Shown piece after piece: positions 17,955 through 27,370 of a stretch of 64,000 nt of DNA (position 1 is the first letter of the stretch; every line of letters starts with the position of its first letter). The position numbers and the translations under genes are program-made. The stretch comes from Azospirillum sp. (GTDB lineage: Bacteria; Pseudomonadota; Alphaproteobacteria; Azospirillales; Azospirillaceae): the NCBI GenBank assembly GCA_027486405.1, contig JAIXPD010000023.1:1-64000 (forward strand). The letters are read 5' to 3'. Below the pieces are notes generated by a model that did not search any database, was not told the origin of the DNA, and saw only the letters and a program-made list of their open reading frames with translations.

Positions 17955-19225
17955 CAGACTTTCGCTTTCTCGGATTCCAGGAGGGCGGCGCGCACCGCCG
18001 GGTCTTGGCTGGCGGCGGCGACACCGGCGTTGGAGCGGAAGAACTCCTTGATGTTGCGGGTGGCCTGGCGGATGCGGTGGACGTTCTCGACCATCGCCAA
18101 GCGCACATGGCTGTCGCCATACTCACCAAAGCCGATGCCGGGGGCGACGGCGACCTCCGCCTCCTGCAACAGCAGCTTGGCGAATTCCAGCGAGCCAAGA
18201 TGGGCGAATTGCGGCGGAATCGGCGCCCAGGCGAACATGGAGGCCGACGGCGTCGGCACCTCCCACCCGGCGGCGGCCAGCCCCTCGATCATCACGTCGC
18301 GGCGCTGCTTGTACATGTCGCGCACCTGCTGGACGCAGTCCTGCGGGCCGTTCAGCGCGGCGGTGGCCGCCACCTGGATCGGGGTGAAGGCCCCGTAATC
18401 CAGGTAGGACTTGATGCGCGCCAGCGCGGTGATCAGCTTCTTGTTGCCGGTGGCAAAGCCGATGCGCCAGCCCGCCATCGAATAGGTCTTCGACATCGAG
18501 GTGAATTCCACCGCGATCTCGCGCGCCTCCGGGATTTCCAGGATCGACGGCGGCGGGTTGCCATCAAAGAAGATCTCGGCATAGGCCAGATCGGACAGGA
18601 TGTAGATGCCTTCCTTGCGGCAGAACTCCACGATCGGGCGGTAGAAATCCAGCCCCACCACCTCGGCCGTCGGGTTGGACGGGTAGTTCAGCACCAGCGC
18701 CAGCGGCTTGGGCACGCTGTGGCGCACGGCGCGGATCAGCGTGTTCATGAAGCTGTCGATGTCGGTCAGCGCGCCGTTCTGCCCAACCGGCAGATGGCAG
18801 ACCGACGCCCCGGCCAGGATGAAGCCGAAGGGGTGGATCGGGTAGCTGGGGTTCGGCACCAGGATCACGTCGCCGGGGCTGGTGATGGCCTGGGCCAGAT
18901 TGGCCAGCCCCTCTTTCGAGCCGATGGTGACGATGGTCTCCGTTTCGGGATCGATGTCCACGTTGAAGCGGCGCTTGTAATAGGCCGCGTGCGCCTTGCG
19001 CAGACCGGGGATCCCGCGCGAATTCGAGTAGCGGTGCGTCTTGGGGTCGCGCACGGCCTCGACCAGCTTGTCGACGATGTGCTGCGGGGTCGCCTGATCG
19101 GGGTTGCCCATGCCAAGGTCGATGATGTCAGCGCCATTAGCTCGGGCGCGTGCCTTCATGGCGTTCACTTCCGCGAACACATACGGGGGCAGGCGCTTGA
19201 TGCGATGGAATTCTGTGTTGGACAT
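17954..19225 (-). CDS. AlaC-type / LL-DAP-aminotransferase-like class I aminotransferase
   Basis: This is a PLP enzyme of 423 residues. The PLP-binding lysine is K246 in SMSKTYSMAGWRIGF; the cofactor-contacting NYPSNPTAEVV (180-190) and SDLAYAEIFF (211-220) are also present. The sequence matches the group annotated as LL-diaminopimelate aminotransferase or alanine-synthesising aminotransferase (AlaC). Location directly upstream of hom is usual in Rhodospirillales and fits the aspartate-family or alanine pathways. Real substrate choice between the two cannot be made from sequence alone. It is the first gene of its operon. Confidence 0.88.
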   Translation of the reverse strand: MSNTEFHRIKRLPPYVFAEVNAMKARARANGADIIDLGMGNPDQATPQHIVDKLVEAVRDPKTHRYSNSRGIPGLRKAHAAYYKRRFNVDIDPETETIVTIGSKEGLANLAQAITSPGDVILVPNPSYPIHPFGFILAGASVCHLPVGQNGALTDIDSFMNTLIRAVRHSVPKPLALVLNYPSNPTAEVVGLDFYRPIVEFCRKEGIYILSDLAYAEIFFDGNPPPSILEIPEAREIAVEFTSMSKTYSMAGWRIGFATGNKKLITALARIKSYLDYGAFTPIQVAATAALNGPQDCVQQVRDMYKQRRDVMIEGLAAAGWEVPTPSASMFAWAPIPPQFAHLGSLEFAKLLLQEAEVAVAPGIGFGEYGDSHVRLAMVENVHRIRQATRNIKEFFRSNAGVAAASQDPAVRAALLESEKAKV

Positions 19226-19489
19226 GGGACGCTCCGGAAAACCAGGCCGGTCACGCCATCAACCCTATGAATCCTGCGGACCGGGACCCATCTTCTACCG
19301 CCCCATCGCGGCGGATGCGAGGCAAATTTCGCCACGCCCGCCCCGGTCCGGCCCGGCGAAACCATCCTTTTGGCCGATGCGCCCCGTCCATTCGGCTGGG
19401 ATTATGGTTATTCCGTATTGAAAAATATCGCGTTCCCGGTACCAATCGGTCCTGATGGATCGGTGGCGTTTCGATGAGGGAGCAAGAGT

Positions 19490-21565
19490 ATGTCGGCGTT
19501 GGGACTTTGGGCGGATCGTCGTTTCGGCAACATCCGCGTCACCCGCAAGCTGGCGCTGGCCCTGTCCATTCCGTTGGCCGGGGTGGTTCTGCTGTCCTCC
19601 TTTTCCGTCTGGCAGCAGCGGGCGATCAGCCGCGACGCGCAGGATCTGCAACGCGTCGCCAGCCTGTCCATCGCGATGACCGACCTTGTGCATGATCTGC
19701 AAAAAGAACGCGGCTCCTCCTCCATCTATCTCGGCGGGACCAAGACCGAGCCGGACCGCGCCCGCATGGACACGATCCGGGGCGGCACCGACAGCCGGAT
19801 GGCGGCGCTGCGCCCGCAATTCGACGCCGCCGCCATCGAAAACCCGCGCCTGCGCGCGGCGATGGACGGGGCAAAGGCCGCCCTGCCCCGCCTGATGGAG
19901 CTGCGCACCGCCGTCAACGGCGGCTCGCTCGCCTCGTTGGAGGTGGTGAAGGGCTACACCGGGTTGATCCGCACCCTGCTGGACGCCGCAGCGCTCGCCC
20001 CGATCATCTCCACCCACCCCGACCAGATCCTCGCCGCCAACGCGCTTTTCGCGGTGTCGGAGGCCAAGGAGCGGCTGGGCCAACAGCGCGCCGTCGGCGG
20101 CGGGGCCTTCCGCAAGGACCGTTTCCCCACCGACGCCCATGAACGCTTCGTCGAGCTGACCGGCGAATACCGCGCCTTGCTGAACGGCCTGAAAACCAAG
20201 CTGACGCCCGAGCAGGCCGCCTTCTTCGACCGCACCGTCACCGGCCCGGCGGTGGCGGAGGTGGAGCGGATGCGCAAGATCGGCACCGCGTCGGCCTATG
20301 GCGCGGTCAACCACGGGGTAGACGCCGGGGTGTGGTTCGACACCATCACCGTGAACATCGACCTGTTGAAGACGGTGGAAAACCGGCTTGCCGGGGATCT
20401 GCTGGCGCTGGCCCGCCAGGACGCCGACAGCGCCGCCGCACGCCTGATCGGGCTGGGGGTTGGGCTGGCCCTGCTGGTGGCGCTGATGGTCGCGGTGGCG
20501 CTGCTGGTCGCCCGCAACATCACCCGCCCGCTTCACCGGCTGGAGTCCGCCATGACCCGGATGCAGGCCGGGGAGCGCGATTTCACCATCGACGGGACCG
20601 ACCGCCGCGACGAGCTGGGGACCATGGCCGCCAGCCTCGACGCCTTCCGCCAATCGCTGGCCCGCGCCGACCGGCTGGCCGCCGAACAGACCCGCGCGCA
20701 CGAGGAGCGTTTGCGCCACGCCGAACGGGTGGAGGCGCTCGTCACCGCCTTCGACAGCCGGGTCGATGGCGTGACCGCCCAGTTGGCGACGGCGGCGGGC
20801 GGGCTGCGCACCAACGCCGACCGCATGAACCAGATCGCCCAGGACACCGAACAGCATGTGCTGTCGGTCGCCCAGGCGTCCGAACACGCGTCGAGCAACG
20901 TCCAGGCGGTGGCGGCGGCGTCGGAGGAGTTGACCGCCTCCATCTCCGAAATCGGGCGGCAGATGACCGGATCGACCGCCATGGCCGAACAGGCGGTGGC
21001 CGACGTGCGCAAGGCGTCGAGCATCATCGCCCATTTGAACGACGCCGCCCGTCAGGTTGGCGAGATCGTCGGCCTGATCCAATCCATCGCCGGGCAAACC
21101 AATTTGCTGGCGCTGAACGCCACCATCGAAGCCGCCCGCGCGGGCGAGGCCGGCAAGGGCTTCGCCGTGGTGGCGAGCGAGGTCAAGGCGCTGGCCAACC
21201 AGACCGCCAAGGCGACGGAGGACATCACCGGCAAGGTCGCCGAAATCCAGGCCGCGACCGACGAAACCGTGGCGGCGATCACCGACATCGGTCAGGTGGT
21301 GGGCCGGATCGAGGAAAACATCTCCGCCGTCGCCGCCGCCGTGGAGGAACAGAACGCCGCCACCGCCGAAATCGGCCGCAACGCCCAGCAGGCGGCCCAA
21401 GGCACCGACGCCGTGTCCCACAGCTCCAGCGCCGTCGGCACCCAAGCCATCCAAACCGGCGACATGGCCCGCGAGGTCCTGACCATGGCCGACGGGCTGA
21501 AACACCACGCCGACGGGCTACGGCAGGACGTGACGCGGTTCATCGCGGACATTCGGGGGGCGTGA
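19490..21565 (+). CDS. methyl-accepting chemotaxis protein with nitrate/nitrite-sensing (NIT) domain
   Basis: The 691-residue receptor has a first membrane helix at about 20-40 and then a periplasmic region. This region matches the all-helical NIT sensor family ([20 protein letters not shown] is its hallmark; the same domain is found in NasR-type nitrate regulators). A second membrane helix ([25 protein letters not shown], about 320-342) leads into a HAMP segment ([16 protein letters not shown]) and the signalling hairpin, whose tip reads [28 protein letters not shown]. It probably senses nitrate, nitrite or a related anion and signals to CheA. It is a single-gene unit. Confidence 0.92.
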   Translation: MSALGLWADRRFGNIRVTRKLALALSIPLAGVVLLSSFSVWQQRAISRDAQDLQRVASLSIAMTDLVHDLQKERGSSSIYLGGTKTEPDRARMDTIRGGTDSRMAALRPQFDAAAIENPRLRAAMDGAKAALPRLMELRTAVNGGSLASLEVVKGYTGLIRTLLDAAALAPIISTHPDQILAANALFAVSEAKERLGQQRAVGGGAFRKDRFPTDAHERFVELTGEYRALLNGLKTKLTPEQAAFFDRTVTGPAVAEVERMRKIGTASAYGAVNHGVDAGVWFDTITVNIDLLKTVENRLAGDLLALARQDADSAAARLIGLGVGLALLVALMVAVALLVARNITRPLHRLESAMTRMQAGERDFTIDGTDRRDELGTMAASLDAFRQSLARADRLAAEQTRAHEERLRHAERVEALVTAFDSRVDGVTAQLATAAGGLRTNADRMNQIAQDTEQHVLSVAQASEHASSNVQAVAAASEELTASISEIGRQMTGSTAMAEQAVADVRKASSIIAHLNDAARQVGEIVGLIQSIAGQTNLLALNATIEAARAGEAGKGFAVVASEVKALANQTAKATEDITGKVAEIQAATDETVAAITDIGQVVGRIEENISAVAAAVEEQNAATAEIGRNAQQAAQGTDAVSHSSSAVGTQAIQTGDMAREVLTMADGLKHHADGLRQDVTRFIADIRGA

Positions 21566-21636
21566 GGGCGGCTCGGCGGTCGACAATCACCACACCATCC
21601 CGCCGCGTCTCACGCAACAGGACCGTGTCAGGAGCG

Positions 21637-21810
21637 CAGGGCAATCGGGTGAAGGCTTAAAATTCCTCTATTAGGACATTCGTCATCCCCGCGAAGGTGG
21701 GGAACCAGAGTTCGCAGAGTGGCTCTGACGGAAAAGCCTGGATCCCCGCCTTCGCGGGGATGACGGTAAATTTTTCTTATAGGTTTATAAACCTTCAAGC
21801 GATTACCCTG
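21637..21810 (+). mobile_element. MITE-like element, type C (copy 2), 174 bp with 10-bp target duplication
   Basis: The element runs from CAGGGCAATCGGGTGAAGG to CCTTCAAGCGATTACCCTG and is flanked by the exact 10-bp duplication GTCAGGAGCG (21627-21636 and 21811-21820). The bases outside the repeats differ, which fixes the boundaries. Two facing copies of the CCCCGCGAAGG-type palindrome make up the interior, and an AT-rich palindrome (TATAGGTTTATAAACC) lies at the right. It sits between the chemoreceptor and the CMD-family gene. Confidence 0.9.
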
Positions 21811-21931
21811 GTCAGGAGCGGACCGCGACACCCGGCCGCGCCACCGCGCCGCAAAAGGGATGCCCCGCGCGCGATCCGCCGCTACCCTGCCCTCCACAAC
21901 CACAAAGCCGCAAAGCCGGAGGATTCGCCCG

Positions 21932-22504
21932 ATGCCGCAACCCGATCACATCATGGCCCTGCCCGTCCCCGATTCCGCGTCGCTGGACGAGGATCTGCGC
22001 GCCCTGTTCGACAAATGCACGGAAAAGCTGGGATTCGTGCCGAACGTGCTGCAAGCCTACAGCCTGCGCCAAAAGAAGCTGCGCACCTTCGCCCAGCTTT
22101 ACAACGAACTGATGCTGGGCGAGAGCGGGCTGAGCAAGCTGGAGCGCGAGATGATCGCGGTCGTCGTCTCCTCCGCCAACCATTGCTATTACTGCCTGGT
22201 CGCCCATGGGCAGGCGGTGCGCAAGCTGTCGGGCGATCCGGAGCTGGGGGAGATGCTGGCGGCCAATTACCGCGTCGCCCCGCTGCCGCCGCGCCAGCGC
22301 GCCATGCTGGATTTCGCCTGGGCCATGACCAAGGAACCCTGGAGCGTGGGGGAGGAGAACCGCGCCGCGCTGCGCGCCGTCGGCTTCACGGCGGAAGAGA
22401 TTTTTGACATCGCCGACACGGCGGCGTTCTACAACATGTCGAACCGGATGGCGACGGCGGTGGACATGCTCCCCAACCGCGAGTACCACAAGATGGACCG
22501 CTGA
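21932..22504 (+). CDS. carboxymuconolactone-decarboxylase-family peroxidase-related protein
   Basis: The 190-residue product belongs to the AhpD-like/CMD superfamily. The redox motif HCYYC lies at 84-88 with H92 after it (C85, C88), as in alkylhydroperoxidase-like proteins that reduce peroxides through a cysteine pair. The surrounding blocks KLGFVPNVLQAYSLRQKKLRTF and EMIAVVVSSANHCYYCLVAHG fit the peroxidase-related subgroup. ATG at 21932 is chosen because GGAGG lies 9-10 bp upstream. It is followed by sppA after 57 bp. The electron donor is unknown. Confidence 0.87.
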   Translation: MPQPDHIMALPVPDSASLDEDLRALFDKCTEKLGFVPNVLQAYSLRQKKLRTFAQLYNELMLGESGLSKLEREMIAVVVSSANHCYYCLVAHGQAVRKLSGDPELGEMLAANYRVAPLPPRQRAMLDFAWAMTKEPWSVGEENRAALRAVGFTAEEIFDIADTAAFYNMSNRMATAVDMLPNREYHKMDR

Positions 22505-22561
22505 GGCGCGACGCCCCCTCCCCCCGTGGCCCGCGCCGCCCACCCGACCGGAGCCGCCTGG

Positions 22562-24295
22562 ATGTTGAGGTTTTTCGTCCGCCTGTTCGCCACCATCGGT
22601 TTTCTGGTGGTGGCCGCTCTGGTCGGCGGTGCCTATCTGGTGATCCGCCAGGAACCGACCCTGCCGCGCGGGGTGGTGCTGAACCTCGACCTGACCCACA
22701 GCCTGGCGGAGGGCGGCGACGACCGGCTGGGCGGGCTGCTGGGGCACGAGGCGAGCCTGCGCGACGCGCTCGACGCGCTGGAACGCGGGCGGAAGGACGC
22801 GCGGGTCAAGGGCGTGCTGGCCCGGTTGGGCGGCGACCAGATCGGCTTTGCCCAAACGCAGGAACTGCGGGCGGCGGTGGAGCGGTTCCGCGCCTCGGGC
22901 CGCTTCGCCATCGCCTACGCCGACAGCTATGGCGACGGCGGGGCGGGCAACCGCGCCTTTCTGCTGGCCAGCGGCTTTGACGAGGTGTGGATGCAGCCGC
23001 TGGGCGTGGTCGGGCTGACCGGCCTGTCGGCGGAGCTGCCCTTCGCGCGCGGCCTGCTCGACACGCTGGGCGTCCAGCCGCAATTGCAGCACCGGGAGGA
23101 GTACAAGAGCTTCTCCGACACCTTCACCCAATCCACCATCACCCCGGCCAACCGCGAGATGATGCAGGGGCTGATCGGCGACCTGACCAACCAGTTGGTG
23201 GACGGCGTCGCCAAGGGCCGCCGCCTGCCCCCGGCCAGCGTGCGCGCCGCCATCGACCGCGCCCCGCTGCTGGAGCGCGAGGCGCTCGACCTCAAGCTGA
23301 TCGACCGCATCGGCTACGCCGACGAGGCGCGCGACGCCGCCCTGCAACGTGCCGGGGCCGACGCCGAACTGGTGGATCTGCCCGATTATCTGGCGGTGGC
23401 CGGTGGCCCGCACGACAGCGGCCCGACCATTGCCCTGGTCCACATCGTCGGGACCATCACCGGCGGCAAGAGCGAGCGCCCGACCTTTGGCGAGATCAAC
23501 GCCGGGGCCGACACCGTCGTCCGCGCCATCGAAGACGCGGCGGACGACGCCGACGTGCGCGCCATCCTGGTCCGCATCGACAGCGGCGGCGGCTCCGTCT
23601 CCGCCTCGGAATCCATCCGGCGGGCGTTGGTCAAGGCGCGCCAGCGCGGCAAGCCGGTGATCGCCAGCATGGGCGATTCCGCCGCGTCGGGCGGCTATTG
23701 GATCGCGCTGGCCGCCGACCGCATCGTCGCCTCGCCCGCCACGCTCACCGGCTCCATCGGCGTGGTGGCGGGCAAGATGAGCCTGGGCGGCCTGTCGGAC
23801 AAGCTGGGCGTGCGCTGGGACCGCGTGTCCGCCGCCCGCAACGCCGGCATGTGGTCGCCCATGCACCCCTTCTCCCCGGCGGAGGAGGAACGGTTGACCG
23901 CCATCATCGACGCCACCTACGCCAGCTTCCTGGAACGGGTGGCGGAGGCCCGGCGGCTGACGCCCGAACAGGCCCGCGCCGCCGCCAAGGGCCGGGTGTG
24001 GACCGGCGCGCAGGCCCGCGAACTCGGCCTGATCGACGAGCTGGGCGGCCAGGAGGAGGCGTTGACGCTGGCCCGCAGCGCCGCCGGTCTGGCCACCGAC
24101 GCGGAGGTGACGCTCGCCCCCTACCCGCCGCCCAAGACCTTGACCGACGAGTTGCTGGACCTGATGTCCGGCAAGGGCGAACTGGTCGGCGCGCTGTCCG
24201 CCGCCGCCCACCTGCGCCCCATCGCCAGCGCGCTCGCCCCCCTGCTCGACACCCCCGGCCTGCGCGCGTCCATGCCCCCGGTCGGCGTGCGGTGA
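22562..24295 (+). CDS. sppA: signal peptide peptidase SppA, long (67K) type
   Basis: This is a membrane-anchored serine protease of family S49 that degrades cleaved signal peptides. The 577-residue protein has one N-terminal membrane helix (about 8-28) and two tandem S49 domains. The expected Ser/Lys dyad is present: K182 in EEYKSFSDTF of the first domain and S376 in SAASGGYW of the second, as in the E. coli enzyme. RIDSGGGSVSASE (338-350) is also conserved. ATG at 22562 places the membrane segment at the N-terminus. The following genes are unrelated to export. Confidence 0.95.
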   Translation: MLRFFVRLFATIGFLVVAALVGGAYLVIRQEPTLPRGVVLNLDLTHSLAEGGDDRLGGLLGHEASLRDALDALERGRKDARVKGVLARLGGDQIGFAQTQELRAAVERFRASGRFAIAYADSYGDGGAGNRAFLLASGFDEVWMQPLGVVGLTGLSAELPFARGLLDTLGVQPQLQHREEYKSFSDTFTQSTITPANREMMQGLIGDLTNQLVDGVAKGRRLPPASVRAAIDRAPLLEREALDLKLIDRIGYADEARDAALQRAGADAELVDLPDYLAVAGGPHDSGPTIALVHIVGTITGGKSERPTFGEINAGADTVVRAIEDAADDADVRAILVRIDSGGGSVSASESIRRALVKARQRGKPVIASMGDSAASGGYWIALAADRIVASPATLTGSIGVVAGKMSLGGLSDKLGVRWDRVSAARNAGMWSPMHPFSPAEEERLTAIIDATYASFLERVAEARRLTPEQARAAAKGRVWTGAQARELGLIDELGGQEEALTLARSAAGLATDAEVTLAPYPPPKTLTDELLDLMSGKGELVGALSAAAHLRPIASALAPLLDTPGLRASMPPVGVR

Positions 24296-24394
24296 GGGGA
24301 GGGCGGTCCTGCGACCGCTTTTCCTCTCCAATCCGCCGCCCTCCCCTGCTACGCTTCCCGTTCCACGGGAACCATACGCAGGAGACACGCCGGA

Positions 24395-24799
24395 ATGGAC
24401 GCCACCACCATCGCCACGCACGCCACCGCGCTGCTGTCGCCGCTGCTGCCGATGATCCTGGACGGCGGGGCCAAGGAGGTTGGCAAGACCATCGCCGCCG
24501 ACACCATCGCCAAGGGCAAGACGGTGCTGGGCCTGCTGACCGGCGCGCCCAAGGGCGACAAGGTCCTGGCGGCGGCCAAAAACCTCGCCCTATCGCCCGA
24601 CGACGCGGACGCCCGCAACGACCTGGACGACGCCATCACCGGCCTGCTGAAACGCAACGCCGACCTGCTGGACAAGGTCGCCGCCGCGCTGGCCGACGGC
24701 ACCGGCGGCAACACGGTCATCGCGTCCGGGGCCGGGGCGGTGGCGATTGGCGGCAACGCGACCGGGGCGCGGATCACCGTCACCCTGGAGAAAAAATGA
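24395..24799 (+). CDS. small NLR-partner protein with C-terminal amyloid-type motif (candidate effector)
   Basis: The 134-residue protein has two parts. Residues 1-100 are predicted helical and Ala/Leu-rich, with a hydrophobic N-terminus (TALLSPLLPMILDGGAKEVG). Residues 105-131 form a short Gly/Val-rich tail (GNTVIASG...VAIGGNATGARI). This tail aligns without gaps to residues 5-30 of the overlapping NLR-like protein (14 of 26 identical). From memory of the NLR-associated amyloid signalling motifs in bacteria (Dyrka and colleagues), the small partner usually has a helical Bell-type, membrane-acting domain followed by the motif. That role is inferred here; I cannot confirm the Bell domain by search. 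The gene overlaps the next by 4 bp (ATGA). Confidence 0.7.
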   Translation: MDATTIATHATALLSPLLPMILDGGAKEVGKTIAADTIAKGKTVLGLLTGAPKGDKVLAAAKNLALSPDDADARNDLDDAITGLLKRNADLLDKVAAALADGTGGNTVIASGAGAVAIGGNATGARITVTLEKK

Positions 24800-27156
24800 C
24801 AAGCTCCGGGAACCGGGTGGAGGTGAGCGGCACGGGGGGCTTGGGCATCGGTGGAAGCGCCGACGGTGCCGACATCGACGTCTCCATCACCGTTCACCCG
24901 CCCGCCCCACCCCCGCCGCCGTCCGCCCTCCATCAGTTGGGCCGGGCGCTGTCGGACTTCACCGGGCGGGACACGGAGTTGGCGGATCTGCACGCGGCGC
25001 TGAACGCCCCCGATGGCGGGACGGTGGCAATCACCGCGCTGTCGGGGATGGGCGGGGTGGGCAAAACCACACTGGCGATGCACGCGGCCCGCCGTGTGAT
25101 CGACCGTTACCCCGACGCGCAGATCGTCGTCGATCTCAACGGCCATGGCGTCGGCGACCCGACCACGCCGTTGGACGCGATGATGCGGGTCATCCGCGCC
25201 TTTCACCCGCACACACCGGCCTTGGCGGATGCCGCCGAGGCCCGCGCCCTCTACAACGCCACCCTGTCCGGCAAGCGGGCCTTGATCCTGCTGGACAACG
25301 CCGCCGACGCCGACCAAATCCGCGATCTGATCCCCCCGCCCCCTTGCGCGGCGATCATCACCGCGCGGGAACTGGTGCAGCCATCGGATTGCACGGTGTT
25401 GCGGCTCGACCTGTTGCCGGTGGCCAAATCGGTGGCGCTGCTGCGCCGACTGGCCCGCAAGGCGACGGGGACGGACGCCGAATGGACCCGGTTGGCCGCG
25501 CTGTGCGACCGCCTGCCGCTGGCCCTGCGCGTCGCCGGATCCACGCTGGCCGTCGCCGATGATCTGACCCTGCCCGATTATCTGGCCGAACTGGCGGACG
25601 AGGCGCAACGCCCGCACCGCCTGACCCGCCAGAACGACCGCAGCGCCAACGTCGCCGCCGTGCTGGCCCACAGCCTGCGCCGCCTGATCAACCAGGATCC
25701 CACCCTGGCCGCCCGCTGGCAAAGCCTGAGCGTCGTCGCCGCTGATTTTGACCGTGCCATGGCGGCGGCGCTGTGGGAGGTGACGGACACGGACGCCGGG
25801 CCGATCCTGCGCGCCCTGCGCGACCGCTCCCTGCTGCTGTACGACGGCGAGACGCGCCGTTACCGCCTGCACGACCTAATGCGCCCGCTGGCCCGCAACC
25901 TGTTCCAAACCAACCCGGACCAAGACCCGGAACCGGGCACAGCCGCCCGCCTCGCCACGGCGGAAGGCCGCTTTGCGGTGCATTTTATGGGGGTGTTGGA
26001 AGAGGCCAAGGAACTTTACAAGCGCGGCCATGACGGGGTGGTCGCCGGGCTGGCCCGCTACGACGCCGACGCCCGCAACATCGCCGCCGCCGCCACCTGG
26101 GCCATCGACAGGGCAGAGCATGATCCTACTGCGCAAAAGGTCGCCGCTTGGCTGCCCAATGCTGGGGCGTATGTGCTTGGTCTGCGCCTCCACCAACGAA
26201 AATGGATCGTCTGGCTGACTGCCGCCGCCGCCGCCGCCCGCCGGATGGGCAACCTCGGCCTCGCCGCTAGCCATCTCGGCAATCTGGGTATCGCCTACGC
26301 CGCTTTGGGTGAGACACGGCGCGCCATCGACTTTTACCAACAGGCCCTCGCCATTTCGCGGGAAATCGGGGACCGGCGCGGCGAGGGAAACCACCTCGGC
26401 AATCTGGGCAACGCCCACGCCGCTTTGGGCGAGACACGGCGCGCCATCGACTTTCACCAACAGGCTCTCGCCATTTCGCGGGAAATCGGGGATAGGCGTG
26501 GCGAAAGAACCGGCATCGGCGCTCTGGGCAACGCTCACGCGGCTTTGGGCGAGACGCAGCGCGCCATCGAGTTTTACGAACAAGCCCTCGCCATATCGCG
26601 GGAAATCGGGGATCGGCACGGCGAGGGAAACACCCTTGGCAATCTGGGCAACGCCCACGCCGCCTTGGGTGAGATACAACGAGCCATCGACTTTTACGAA
26701 CAGACCCTCGCCATCGCGTGGGAGATCGGGGATCGGCGCAGCGAGGGAAATGCCCTCGGCAATCTGGGCAACGCCCACGCCGCTTTGGGTAAGACACACC
26801 GCGCCATCGAGTTTTACGAACAGGCCATCGCCATCGCACGGGAAATCGGGGATCGGCGCAGCGAGGGAAATGCCCTCGGCAATCTGGGCCGCGCCCACGC
26901 CAAACTGGGCGAGACACGGCGCGCCATCGACTTTTACGAACAGGCCCTCGCCATCGCGCGGGAGATCGGGAATCGGCGCGGTGAGGGAAACCACCTCCAC
27001 AACCTTGCGGACGCACGCGCCAAACTGGGCGATGTCCCCACCGCGATCACCCTGACCGAACAGGCGTTGGCGATCTATGTCGCCATCGAAAGCCCCCATG
27101 CGGAGACCGTGCGCCAGCAACTCGCCCGTCTGCGCGAGGGAACGGTAGAGGGTTGA
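24796..27156 (+). CDS. NB-ARC/TPR STAND ATPase (bacterial NLR-like) with N-terminal amyloid-type motif
   Basis: The 786-residue protein reads as a bacterial NLR. Residues 5-30 carry the Gly-rich motif shared with the small partner, followed by a Pro-rich linker (35-42). The NB-ARC domain follows: Walker A GMGGVGKTT at 84-92, Walker B ALILLDNA at 162-169, AAIITAR at 185-191, CDRLPLALRVAG at 237-248, and an MHD-like RLHDLMRPLAR at 357-367. A helical linker leads to seven 40-residue TPR-type repeats (about 491-770), which probably form the ligand sensor. Such STAND ATPases oligomerise when triggered and act in conflict or self/non-self responses. ATG at 24796 overlaps the upstream stop, so the two are coupled. 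Ligand and outcome are unknown. Confidence 0.9.
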   Translation: MTSSGNRVEVSGTGGLGIGGSADGADIDVSITVHPPAPPPPPSALHQLGRALSDFTGRDTELADLHAALNAPDGGTVAITALSGMGGVGKTTLAMHAARRVIDRYPDAQIVVDLNGHGVGDPTTPLDAMMRVIRAFHPHTPALADAAEARALYNATLSGKRALILLDNAADADQIRDLIPPPPCAAIITARELVQPSDCTVLRLDLLPVAKSVALLRRLARKATGTDAEWTRLAALCDRLPLALRVAGSTLAVADDLTLPDYLAELADEAQRPHRLTRQNDRSANVAAVLAHSLRRLINQDPTLAARWQSLSVVAADFDRAMAAALWEVTDTDAGPILRALRDRSLLLYDGETRRYRLHDLMRPLARNLFQTNPDQDPEPGTAARLATAEGRFAVHFMGVLEEAKELYKRGHDGVVAGLARYDADARNIAAAATWAIDRAEHDPTAQKVAAWLPNAGAYVLGLRLHQRKWIVWLTAAAAAARRMGNLGLAASHLGNLGIAYAALGETRRAIDFYQQALAISREIGDRRGEGNHLGNLGNAHAALGETRRAIDFHQQALAISREIGDRRGERTGIGALGNAHAALGETQRAIEFYEQALAISREIGDRHGEGNTLGNLGNAHAALGEIQRAIDFYEQTLAIAWEIGDRRSEGNALGNLGNAHAALGKTHRAIEFYEQAIAIAREIGDRRSEGNALGNLGRAHAKLGETRRAIDFYEQALAIAREIGNRRGEGNHLHNLADARAKLGDVPTAITLTEQALAIYVAIESPHAETVRQQLARLREGTVEG
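26281..27120 (+). repeat. 120-bp tandem coding repeat (TPR array), seven units
   Basis: The 3' part of the NLR-like gene has an exact 120-bp (40-codon) period. Six units from 26281 to 27000 are near-identical at the DNA level. For example, 26281-26340 and 26401-26460 match at 55 of 60 positions. The seventh (27001-27120) is diverged. Each encodes a helix pair of the type LGNLGNAHAALGETRRAI / YEQALAIAREIGDRRGEG. No insertions break the period. Confidence 0.95.
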
Positions 27157-27195
27157 CCACCAGCGCGCTCCATCCCCTCTCCCCACCGGGGAGAG

Positions 27196-27370
27196 GGTTA
27201 GGGTGAGGGTGAAGGCTTGAAATTCCTCAATCAGGACATTCGTCATCCCCGCGAAGGCGGGGATCCAGAGTTCGCAGAGTGGTTCTGACGGGAAAGCCTG
27301 GATCCCCGCCTTCGCGGGGATGACGGCAAACTCTTGATATAGGTTTATAAACCTTCAGGCGATTGCCCCG
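27196..27370 (+). mobile_element. MITE-like element, type C (copy 3)
   Basis: From GGGTGAAGGCTTGAAATTCC to ACCTTCAGGCGATTGCCC this copy follows the one at 21637 closely, with the same facing palindromes and TATAGGTTTATAAACC segment. The left terminus is degenerate. The 10-bp sequence CCGGGGAGAG lies on both sides (27186-27195 and 27371-27380), which would again fit a 10-bp target duplication. However, this flank belongs to a common GGGGAGAGGG-type repeat, so coincidence is possible. Confidence 0.75.

Noticed and set aside
22987..24795. In-frame N-terminal extension of the NLR-like protein by about 600 residues
   Set aside because: It overlaps sppA in another frame and is Arg/Pro-rich nonsense. 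The ATG at 24796 overlaps the stop of the partner gene and starts the conserved motif.
26281..27120. CRISPR-like regular repeat pattern
   Set aside because: The 120-bp units are contiguous without spacers, stay in one coding frame and encode TPR helices.
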